Assembly: GCA_918026815.1 (NCBI GenBank)
Contig: CAKJVC010000077.1
Location: 1-52,544 of the forward strand
Length of the DNA: 52,544 nt
Source of the DNA: Chalara sp. BL73
Taxonomy: Eukaryota; Ascomycota; Leotiomycetes; Helotiales
Reading direction: 5' to 3'
Notes under the pieces: model-generated
Database searches by the model: none
Seen by the model: the letters and a program-made list of their open reading frames with translations, nothing else
Told to the model about the DNA's origin: nothing
Shown here: positions 42,971-52,544 of the stretch, one piece after another
Layout: each line of letters begins with the position of its first letter
How positions within the stretch are numbered: position 1 is the stretch's first letter
Translations under genes and position numbers: made by a program

Positions 42971-45900
42971 CACGATGAGGTAGAACAGCTGACCAGGCGT
43001 TTATAGTCCAACACTAGCAGTGGGTTCCTTCCTACTGTCTCATCCTGAGGAAGACAAGCCTAGATCAATGCTTTGAATGTAGTGATTAGAGTCGAGAAGT
43101 ATTGTAATTCCGAAGTCAGTTTCTAAAGCGCCAGAAGAGTTGTTGATGAAATAAGGTTTTTCGGTTACAAAACAGGACAAATTTCGATGCACATGTGCCT
43201 TTAACCTTAGTTTTACTTCCTTTCACTCGACAGAAGTAGAGTAATTAGAGATACTCTCTAGATTTGGATTCACGTCTTGTACATTAGCAGGGAATAGTGC
43301 TCCTTGGCTCGGATTTCGCCCCCAAATTTGAATGGTCACGTGAAAGCCAGGTCCTCCAGCAGTCCCTGCCTCAGAATACTACATAGCAAGCGCGCGGCAG
43401 GAATGTCGGCGTTTTCAAAACTCAGCGCGGCAAACTACATACATAATCCTGAGGGTCTCCCATTTCCTTTCTCTATTCTTCTCACATACGACGTCTTCTC
43501 GTCACCTTGCTCCTACCCTCAACCGCACATGGTTCATCATTCACCTCAAGCAGTAAGCTTTGGGGGAAAGGACGAATCTGGCGACAAACCATTCTCTTTC
43601 AATCGTTATTAGGCGATCGGCTCTTACGATCATGTCAGAGCATCCCATTCCCCTAGTCGTCTCTATCTTTCCCCAAGATATATCTTGGACAACCCCTGCA
43701 ATGCTTCCTTTAGGGTTTGAACACACTTATGCCGGCCCTCATCACATCCAGAACGTCGACCCAAATCTCCGGAGGCTCAGGTGCTTTCTGCAAATAGGAG
43801 TCAACCAAATCCTGGTATGAGTATTATAGAGTCATCTGAAGTGCCTCACCTAATCCCCGCTATACAGATCAAGCAATGAAACTGATATCTTACAGCTTAC
43901 CAAAAGATCAATTATATTCCGCATCTAGTGTCACGGTATTAAACCTTGCAGGGACCGTGCAACATATTCATGCAACTCAGAACGGTATCCTTCTGATCAT
44001 TTTCAATGGTTGACCACACAGAATGGAAGCATGCGGAATCTAGTCCATGTTCTATTCGCATTACATCTCCTTCTGTATTTCTGCTCTCGATCAGCTTTAG
44101 AAATGCGTCGTAGTAAAGTTTTGTCCCTTACCTCTCCTGCTGTTAATATACAAGCTTTTTCATAGTCTTGCTGCAGGTTTGATTCTCTCTTCGATGTCAC
44201 GGAGCTTCTTACATTCCTGTCCCAATGATTTGCATCACAAGTCGTGATATTCATCTGCCCTTCATTGTTTATTTTCCACAGAAATATTGTTACTGTATCT
44301 TCAGAAGATATTTTAAAGTTCGGAATGTTTACCGTGCTGGGCACCTTCTGGTTACAGCTTGCGTGAATAAAAGTTTTGCCTCAAGCGTCGCGATCTTTTC
44401 AAAGCGGTAGCACTTCCACAAACAAAAAGACTTGAAAATTTAAATTACATTAAAGATAATTGCTCTTTCTAGGCATTACCAAGGGCGAATTTCGCTTTTC
44501 ATAAGTTGGGAGGATGTGCGGCAGGAGCTGCTGACTTGTCATCAGTTTATTATGTCTTAAGTCGTCTTGCGGATTTACCGCACTCATTAGAGAGACGGCT
44601 TACCTAAACCGACACCAGTCAAGTCTAGGCAGCAGTGTACTTCAGATATGCATTGAAGATCCTTCCGTACCCCACAGGGATGAGGCAGTTTTGCCATCAA
44701 TATAGGTCGGGAGGGATAAGGTCTCTCTATTTTCTTTGGGCAGGGATTTCATATGTTGGTCTCCAGGCTCCGCCAACCTAAGCTAAAACACTAAGTGGTG
44801 TGATTATCTATGAGTTCCCGTGCGGCTACGCGAATGACAGCTCTCAATCGTAACGGGTTCTAAAAGCGGAACTCCCGTTGAAGCGTAAGGAGGTATGTTA
44901 GATCTTCGATTCACCACCATCTTGTGATTGACTAGGAGGGCTCTTGAATTGCCATTATATTCCGAGTCAGATGATATGTATGGAGAAGTTTGCAGCCTCC
45001 CGAAGCATATCGCTAAGTATAGGGTATGCCTACAAAATCGATGATACAATTTGGTGATTCGGACCTTCATTATCATCCAGCATCAAGGCTTTAGTCGCTC
45101 CAATGCTTGTACTCTTGAATTCATTACACATAGTCGCAAAGTAATGACGTGACTAGTTTGGTCACGTCACGTGAGAGCTGAGATGGCTGAAGATGGTCGC
45201 TCTTCTTCCAACTACGCTAGATTCCCAAGCGCTTAAGTTGGAATTTTAGGCACTGCCTGCAGCTTTATGCTTCCGCTGTGCTTACCATAGCCCTATTGGT
45301 AGCAGTCACATTGGCATAGTGGCAGATTCAACCACTGGTTCGTGCTGGAGCGCAAAGGTCCGGTCCGCGATAGTTCCACAACAGGCTGCAACCTGAAGCA
45401 TAAACACCATTTTTTCTTCCGCTAAGCGCCTGCATCTTTCCTGTTATAGATACATAACCAGAGAATACACGCATAGCACCTTTCAATCTTCGGAAGGAGC
45501 GAATCCCAACAATAAACGCGAGTCAAGCTAACATTGTGTGGCCAACCTCTATGCCTTGCCCAGCCTTTGACCAACCACGCGGACGAAGGCTTTTTTTTTG
45601 GTTGGCAGAGGTTCCTTCTCCGGGCATTTGATCCGTAGCTCGGAAAGTTCATTCACCAATATCTGGCACGACTGCAGTCACTAAATCACAAATTCGGCCT
45701 AGACACCTGCGGAGTCTGTCACAGCACGATCCCACGAGATCTTTGCTTTAGCAGATAACTCTACCCTTGGCCAGAGAAGCTATTTGAAGCAGTCCAATCA
45801 CATGACAGAGTAGCTATGCGGATTGTGCATTACAAGCAAGGATTATCGCCAACCCTGATATCCAACGACAGCTTTCTTGATCCTTCTGGCTTCTCGAAAC

Positions 45901-46689
45901 CCAAACACCCTGGAAAGGAAAAGGGGGGGGGGGGGGGGGGGGGGGGGGGGAGGGAGGGGTTTCGAAAATACAAATTATCAACCGGCTGGTAATCCTGCGG
46001 TTAGGGTATTCGAGGCCAGCTCAAGACGGGAAGGCCCGTCTTCCACGCTCCTACGGCAGTGATCGAAGTGACTGATGGGAGAGGAAGCCACTCATAACGA
46101 TCCTTGCCGTTTTGGGCATTATTGCCACTAATATATCTTGACTATCGTTTCAACTACATCCGTTCCAGACTTGACGGTTCGGATGCAGCTTTAGTGTGAA
46201 GGGACTGTTGGTGCCCAAAGGTGCAGGTCAGTTTTATTGTACGCTCAAAAAATATTATGGGCTTCGTATTTGGAGAAGTTTATGTTGTGCAACCTTGCTC
46301 TTTTATGGTCACAGGTGTAAGGAGAAATCTGCACTGTGACAGTTTTGATCTGGCTGATATTGTGAATGAGATAGGTCCGCATATTACACAAAACAGATCC
46401 CTGTATCCACCCTACAAGACTACAGCCTCCACCTCTGGACTCCATCTAATGAAATAATCCACAGCTCCACCAATCAGAACATCAAATGCACCCAAGATCG
46501 TACACTATTCAAGCATTCGCTAGCCGTTTCCCGGTTTCTAAGTCCCATCATTGACCAATTCCAGGTAGCAGTTATGCAGAGCAAGGGGCCAAGTGGCATG
46601 GTCCTTCTCGTGCGGAATGCGAGGAACACTGCTCCAATGAGGTGAGAACTCTGACGACAAAGATCCACGGGCCTACTTACGAATCGGCT
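42971..46689. other. Gene-poor region
   Basis: About 3.7 kb. The first few hundred bases should be the MDM12 promoter. At 43430-43820 (+) several short frames could be spliced into a protein of about 70 residues (SIFPQDISWTTPAM), but nothing supports it. Frames at 44003-45076 show no motif. A 28-base poly-G run lies at 45923. No tRNA-like structure is recognised. Confidence 0.4.
45923..45950 (+). repeat. Poly-G run of 28 bases
   Basis: 28 consecutive G on the + strand, continued by AGGGAGGGG. A run of this length can form four-stranded structures and is prone to polymerase slippage and to sequencing or assembly error, so its true length is uncertain. Confidence 0.9.
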
Positions 46690-46857
46690 TTAATTCTGAT
46701 GTCCGGGACAATAATCATCCACCGCAGGAGCATTAGCATCCCTAATACCAACGGGGCATTTCTTTGAGGGATTCGCCATCTTTCTGCCGCACTGAACTAT
46801 TTCAGAAACCACCGTGTCGCCACAGTATGTGTAGAAGGTATGCCATCTAGTACACAT
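46690..46857 (-). CDS. Small Cys-rich conserved-looking protein, 55 residues
   Basis: The ATG at 46857 opens a frame of 55 codons with a dense pattern of conserved-looking residues: MCTRWHTFYTYCGDT, then VQCGRK, NPSKKCPVGI and a C-terminal VDDYCPGH. The Cys and His residues (C2, H6, C12, C23, C34, C50, H53) suggest a small zinc-binding or disulfide-bonded protein. I recall short fungal proteins of this shape (YxxCGH..., CG..NPS..CP..., YCPxH) with no assigned function. There is no signal peptide. Upstream exons are possible because the frame stays open to about 46974 without an ATG. No neighbouring gene helps interpretation. Confidence 0.5.
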   Translation of the reverse strand: MCTRWHTFYTYCGDTVVSEIVQCGRKMANPSKKCPVGIRDANAPAVDDYCPGHQN

Positions 46858-49800
46858 TTTTACTGATATTCTTGGCTGTCTAAAAGACCTATGCAGGTGT
46901 GAGTTATGTGATGTCCAAAACGAATGTGGAAACGCGATACTTCTGGTATCGACGATGGTAGACCTTATAACCAAAGTTTGACTTACTTCGTACAGTTCTA
47001 AGAAGTGAAAGTCGTGGAAATTGCTCTAAGCGGGAGGTATTGAGGAGTTGCAGGCAGAAGAGATTGAGTCTTAGGAGTCTGAGTTCTCAATTCATAGGCG
47101 ACGGCAGCTTACTTATAGATAGTCACACATTCCCGACAGTATGGTTCAGTTATGTTGTCCCCTTAGATTAAGCAGGTGTTGTTTGCCATATGTTAGCAAG
47201 AGGAGGGCAGCCCCGAGTAGCAGCTACGCCGGTCCTCGAGCGACTTTTGTTGGTCGTTGCTACTCGTATGTATGCGATGGGACTTCGAGTTGGGCTTTCG
47301 CCTCCAGCCATTGAAAGGTTCACGCCAGACCTACTCCAATCTCTTCCAACAGGATCCGGTTATCCACAACTTGATCGTTGGCTGAAGGATGAGATTATAC
47401 AAAATGAAATGACGATCACGGCGCAGGAAAGGTAGAAAAATACAATTCAAAATGCTGACAGGTTGACTGATGCGATTTAGATGTTCACATGGGCACCCGC
47501 AAGTCGGCCTATAGGAGGCGCAGTAGGACAACTCGCGGTCGTTGTTCGGCAAGGAGGCAAGTTGCAAAGCCAACCTTAGAGAACTTCCTTCGATTCTTCA
47601 AGCCGTGTACACTTAGAGACTAGGCACGCTATTGTGGGTGTCTTGAGTTCCGTCGCTCCACCTCCACTTTTAATCCCTGACAGTGTAGGGGTAGCGTAAG
47701 ATCTGACGGCAGTGGAGCAGGCCAATGAAAGGCTCCAATCCGATTCGACTCGCGGCTCACAACAGGACAGTGCACTGACCTGCCATGTGCATACTTTGTG
47801 TGATTCTATTTCATTCTGCTTAGTCGTGAAATATTTCTTTAACTATAGCTTCACACAATAAATGTATGATATCGTGCTTTATTCGGCCGTCCTCCATACG
47901 TTGAGTACTTGGTCGAAAACGCCTGCTGCGAGCCACTTCTACAGCAGCTTAGCCTCATGGGCGCATATGATTCTGATCAGCTGCGAGGCGCATGCGATAT
48001 GGGATTGAGTTCCCCCATTGGATGGTCGGAGCTTCATGAGCGCGTTTAGCGCGTCAATTATAGTCCTCGACAGCAAAGTTTTTGCTTGAGTCCTTTCAGC
48101 ATTTGCCATTTTGTGGCACTCTGCCCTACAGCTTGGTCGATCCTCTTCCGCAAGTAACGGACATTAAATTTGTGATGTCTCCATCGCCATTCCGCGGCGT
48201 GATTGGCATACCAGTTAAACCCTCCCTGCATGCACTGTTGCGGCGGCACTTCAATACGTTGCCTATTGCATCACTTAGAGCAGGCTAGTTGAATGGATAT
48301 TGAAGATTTATCTTTTATGGGTGGAATGCGACCCTTACGCTACTGCACTAGTCGACTCTAGACAGAGGCATTCCGCTGAGGCATCTTCTCTGGATAAGCG
48401 TAAGTTTGCACTAATGCAGCTCTCCTTCCTGTACCTGCTTACAGACAGCGGGGCTACATATCAAGCCAAGTTTGTGATAAGTTGTCTGGAGATGAGTCTT
48501 TGAAGGCAGCCCACTCACTATTGGGGAATGAAATACACTCGCTGCTTGTCATATGAACCGATCACGAGTTACAGCCCATAAGTACTTAGAGTGTATGATA
48601 TTCAATTGCATGGGACACTCCGCTCATGTCCACCTGTCGCTGCAACACCCCCAGGGCTCAGGGGGCTCCCTTGCTTTCGAACCCCAATGCATGAGCAAAA
48701 TGACCCATTTAAGCAATTAAAGAATGTTCTTTGATGGAGCACCAAGTCCTTCTTCTGCAGGCCCCCGATGTCTTGTTCTTGCGCGGCTTGTCGCACATCT
48801 CTGGAAAGGCTATAACTAAGCAGGAGATGACATTTTACTCCAGGTCTTACTCAGATGAGCAAGCGCTTGATCCCTTTTTGACGAGTTATAAATCGACCAC
48901 CCCGAGTTGATTAATCAAACGCAAATGTGAACAGTGATAAAGATGATGATGTCTGATCTCCTCGACTAAGGGTCTAGGGTGGGAATTATGGGGGTTATGT
49001 TAAGCCCCACAGGCCTGTCGGTACAGGGCATTGACTAACTAGACCCCTGAGACACGCCTCAAAATCGGTAAACCGGAATCCAAGGCGTGTGATATATCAC
49101 CTGGAACTACTATATGCATAAAAGTCAGGGACGATATATCAAGCCTCACCTGCTGTACGTTAATAATTGATGGACCTGGTTTCAGCTCCAGGTTGGAAGC
49201 AGATCATTAAGTCAACGGTTACTGTCTTGGACAGCACTAGACTACAGTTCCGAGTACTCTTACTGGGATTCTTTACTCTCCGCCGAGTTGATGATACTAC
49301 CCTACTTCCGACCAGGCGGCGCATTCTCTGATTATAAAGCCGGCCATTTTATGAAGGGGACATTTGTGGTGACTCAAAAGTTCCTGTGCATCTCTCTCGC
49401 AGCTTGCACTCAAAACAGAGATGGATTCATTGGTGGTGTCAACCAAGGTACACACCCGTCGGTGATGGCGGGACACAGCAGCGGCCGCGACTTCAACGGC
49501 TGCGGTGTTCACGATTCGGCAATTACTCGTATCGGTGATTGTATCACCTATGCGGTGACACTGCTTGTAGAACAAACCTCAGCCAAATTTCCGTGTAAGA
49601 ACACACGAGATGGAGAGCCCCGATCAGGCATTTCATTTGAGATTAGACGCATAGACGCAGGTCCGCCGCACGAGTTCAGGCGGCCGTTGACGCGGCCTCG
49701 TCGAGACGGAAGGAGAATCCTCTTCCAGCCTCCAACACCTTGCGAGGATATAAATATATGAACTATAACTGCGGTGAGAAATGCACCAAGGATTACGAGA

Positions 49801-51248
49801 CCCCGAGAAGGCCTTTTCCCGTGTCCTACTTGGTATTGATCCAGGTCACGTGTGTGCGGTGCGTCCCACTGGGCCATTCCAAAGGCCCATATCGGTTCTT
49901 TTTCCCTCAGCCCTTTCAGCCCTATCTATACCAACTACGATGCCAACACATGATGGCAAGGTCCTGAGGTTCCCCCTAGCGAAGCTATCTCATTGACTAC
50001 TCGGCATTCCCATCTCATTTCAAATTGGCATCATTCTTCAAACTCTTTTCCATCAGCTGTTCGCCATCGGCATCAGCAATTCGAAAGGGATCCCGAGGTC
50101 CTCTTTTCATTTATTGATCATTGATCACACCGCTCATGTTCATCTGAGGTGCTAACCCAGGAATGCTCCATCTGTTTTGGCCTGTCTTCTCATGCTTTGA
50201 AAAACTTGCTATTGATAGGGTCGAGCAACGAAATAGAGCCGGGAAGAGCACCTCAACCTCGGTATGTCATCGCAGACTTCGACCAGTGTGACTATGAAAA
50301 CGCAATGTCGCGGAAGAATTAGGTTTGTATCACCCCGCACTGTGGGGTGACACGAGCCGTTCTCGCTTTCGCGATGTTCTGGCGCTGGTGACGTGAAGCT
50401 ATCCGCGATGGCCTTCCAGATCTATACTGCTGTGGCGTTAACGACGAAACGGCGTCAAGCCGAGCTCTGGGTCTCGCCTCGAGTTCATCGGTAAAGCTCT
50501 TCCTCGTCGTACAATGCTGTCCTGTCTGTTACTGTGCTGTCGTCTACTCTACCCTGCAATGCTTCCAGAACGCCACCAGAGTAGCAAATCACGAATATAC
50601 AGAGTTTCAATCTTTTTGTTCGGAAACACATCCAACACTGGGTGTTTCTCGTTCAAACCATTCATGACAAGATCTGCGGCTATCAGTGGGCACATACGGC
50701 ATATGGAGCAGCAATACTACACTTGGCAACTTGGCATACCTGGGCATGTGAGGCATTCCACTTGGATCTCTTTTCCGGGTTATGCTCTTCAAGAGGGGTA
50801 CTGATGCAAAAACACCCAATAGCAAAGCTCTTATTTCGTCCCGAACGGAAGCGACACCTAGGTTACAACATCTGCAATTATCGTGGAACTTCCCTTTCCC
50901 CATTAGGAAATTATCGCACTATTCCTGTCCTTCTTTTATATCTCGTGTGCCGCTCCTCTTTTCATCGCCGTTGTGTCTCGAGATTCAATTCTGCATCTGA
51001 GCATATCCCGCGCGGTACGGCCTGCCCTGTTCTAGATTACCAAGGACACTGCTTTTTGTCGATCAGCCGACCAATAGCCCGCACACGTGCATCAAGCGTT
51101 GCAGGTTCTGGCGTTTGCGACTTGCCCAGCTGCCCAGTCGTTACGCTGCAATTTCAGAATTATCCCTTGTTTGCCCCCACGGTGTACGATACTTGGACAA
51201 CGCAGATTCGGTTGGATTTCTGATTTGAAATTTGAAGGAGGGATCACA
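46858..51248. other. Gene-poor region
   Basis: About 4.4 kb with many short frames on both strands and no recognisable family. An ATG-initiated frame at 47190-47435 (+, 81 codons) and another at 49291-49761 (+) are unremarkable. TATAAATA at 49749-49756 (+) may be a promoter, but no clear gene follows. One minus-strand frame with a membrane helix is listed separately. Confidence 0.4.
49548..49877 (-). CDS. Possible single-pass membrane protein (uncertain ORF)
   Basis: An ATG-initiated frame of 109 codons. A polar N-terminus is followed by a basic patch (GKRPSR) and one hydrophobic helix (GLVILGAFLTAVIVHIFIS), which is a type II membrane layout. The rest is not recognisable. It may be a first exon of a longer gene or chance. 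No homologue is known to me. Confidence 0.22.
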   Translation of the reverse strand: MAQWDAPHTRDLDQYQVGHGKRPSRGLVILGAFLTAVIVHIFISSQGVGGWKRILLPSRRGRVNGRLNSCGGPASMRLISNEMPDRGSPSRVFLHGNLAEVCSTSSVTA

Positions 51249-51255
51249 TATAAAG
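51249..51255 (+). promoter_or_regulatory. TATA box of the small gene near 51.4 kb
   Basis: TATAAAG is followed by a CA-rich leader (CACACCATCACAACAATCAC) typical of well-expressed fungal genes. It lies about 170 bases before the ATG at 51421. It supports a real transcript starting near 51280. Confidence 0.5.
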
Positions 51256-51420
51256 CAGACGTCGAGCACCTCTCTCCTCACACCATCACAACAATCACTC
51301 AAGCCAGAACCTCATTTCAAGTACCTTGAACAGCCTTCACAAGTCCCAAGACCAACCATCTCACCAACCGCAAAATACACAAAAGAAGAATCCTCTCAGA
51401 AAAACACCCCCATATCAAAA

Positions 51421-51652
51421 TGTCTTCCACACTACAGTTCCTCTCCTCGCACCCACCACCAGTGCCGGCTACCCAACCGTGCCTACCACCAAGCCCACCG
51501 ATGCCAAAAGACCAGAAGTTATCAAGGTCCGTCGCAGCTCCAGCTTGAGCAGCACCGGCAGCGATAGCGCGGCTAAGCAGCGATACCTCAAGCTGGGGCC
51601 TGCTCACTTTGGAGTTGGAGATGCTGAGGAGATTGGAGCGATGCTTTCCTGA
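51421..51652 (+). CDS. Small conserved-looking Ser-rich protein; start or frame unclear
   Basis: The frame ending at the stop 51650-51652 reads TTVPLLAPTTSAGYPTVP, then KVRRSSSLSSTGSDSAAK and a C-terminal block RYLKLGPAHFGVGDAEEI. Short basic Ser-rich proteins ending in a (F/Y)LKLGP(V/A)H(W/F)G block are common in filamentous ascomycetes and have no known function. There is no ATG in this frame upstream. The ATG at 51421 (MSST) lies in a neighbouring frame, which runs 42 codons to its own stop. One missing base near 51432, or an upstream exon splicing at the CTACAG that ends at 51438, would reconcile them. So this is either a spliced gene with an unfound first exon, a gene with a one-base loss, or a sequence error. 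The TATA box and leader support transcription. Confidence 0.4.
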
Positions 51653-52544
51653 GGAAAAGCTGTAAATTCGATAAAATTGCCATTTGTTGATGGCGTTAGC
51701 CCTTCGTTGGTTGGGATATGGAGCGTGAGATCGGGATCAGGATATGAGAGGGATATAAGAGCGGCATTGTATGGAGTTGAGAATATACATTTGATTCGAG
51801 CGACGGGAGTTTGGGCATCACGAACCAATCTACATGAACGGTTTCTCGGGCGGGCTTGGGAACGGTTGAGATTTTGAGGTTTCCGTTGGAACTACTTATG
51901 ATGAGCAGAATGAAAAGCAAACTTGACTTTCCAACCACGCTTCTTCCATTCGCTCATCTCTTCCTCTTGCTATTCCTCTCCTGTAATTCTCTCCATCAGC
52001 GCTCCTTCCTCTTCTGAGTCTCTTATCACGACATCCTTTCGCCATCAACAAAACCACCCCGCCATCACCATTCACGCATCTCACCGCCTCCATCTCGCGC
52101 ACCTGCAGTTCGAGGCATCTATACACGCGCAACACTCGCGCTCATACCCGCGACCAACCAGGATGCCCTGTCGCAGATCAAGCTTAGCTCAGGCGAGATC
52201 CCGACGATCCCGACGATCCCGGAGCCTTTTTTTATATGCTTGAACGATGCGAGACTTTGGTTTGCCTGGCCCCCACTTGACACCTCTTGGGTTTTTTTCT
52301 CTCGGGCCTTGTTTTGCCTTGCTTGGGAGCGTATGAGGCTGAGACCGGGCCTGCGATCCTTTATTTTGATCTTTTTATGGCGCGCGGCCTACCCTTGGGT
52401 TTGGAGGATTCGGACTGCCGGATTAGGGAGTGGGGATTTTTACGTTGATTGTAGGAGGAGGGGCGGGTTTGTTTGAGGATGCGTGGGTTATATGGATACC
52501 TTTGTTTTGGGGCGAGCTTGAGGGAGGTGGGGATGTTGATTGCT
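51653..52544. other. Right-edge sequence without a supported gene
   Basis: Short frames only. C/T-rich leader-like sequence lies at 51940-52100. A nine-base unit GATCCCGAC repeats nearly three times at 52197-52222. The last 300 bases become G/T-rich. A gene may start beyond the window. Confidence 0.4.

Noticed and set aside
43430..43870. Possible two- or three-exon small gene (SIFPQDISWTTPAM)
   Set aside because: Splice sites can be drawn, but the result is about 70 residues with no recognisable pattern and an early stop.
49749..49756. TATAAATA as a promoter for a + strand gene
   Set aside because: No convincing coding frame follows within a few hundred bases.

Overview
The window looks like a piece of a filamentous ascomycete (Pezizomycotina) genome. 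The protein-coding genes are cut by 45-220 bp GT-AG introns with CTAAC-like branch sites, and the families are typical of these fungi: Zn2Cys6 regulator, HET-domain protein, RTA1-like protein, ERMES subunit Mdm12 and an NLR-type relic. Protein motifs resemble Leotiomycetes, but that is an impression and not a test. Exon coordinates below were worked out by hand from splice signals and reading frame.

Layout. 1-9 kb: a secreted S1/P1-type nuclease (+), a Zn2Cys6 regulator carrying two complete zinc clusters (-), a four-helix MARVEL-like membrane protein (-) and an RTA1-family protein (+). 9-12.4 kb: a 1130-residue HET-domain protein (-). 14.4-17.4 kb: a six-exon Ca2+/H+ antiporter of the CAX/VCX1 family (-) that includes a 16-nt microexon. 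19.9-21.1 kb: a secreted cysteine-rich protein made of three repeats, each split by an intron at the same place (+). 21.8-22.8 kb: an uncharacterised 317-residue protein (-). 24.4-26.9 kb: two adjacent ketosamine-3-kinase-like genes (-) that look like halves of one double-kinase gene separated by a lost splice donor.

27.5-34.5 kb is an accessory, decaying stretch: a broken esterase-NACHT (NLR-type) pseudogene (+), an intact MFS transporter (-), an AT-rich island and a broken protein-kinase-like gene (-) that contains an internal inversion of about 190 bp. 35.2-37.2 kb holds a type-B carboxylesterase (-). 38-43 kb is a compact block of housekeeping genes: NOC2 (-), VPS28 (+) and MDM12 (-); NOC2 and VPS28 share a 272-bp divergent promoter region. 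43-51 kb is almost gene-free apart from a 55-residue Cys-rich ORF and a 28-base poly-G run. Near 51.4 kb there is a likely small conserved gene whose start is unclear.

I see no biosynthetic operon-like system. The most notable features are exon-level duplications (twin zinc clusters, triple six-cysteine repeat, twin kinase) and two traceable gene-breaking events (a +1 splice-donor change and a microinversion).
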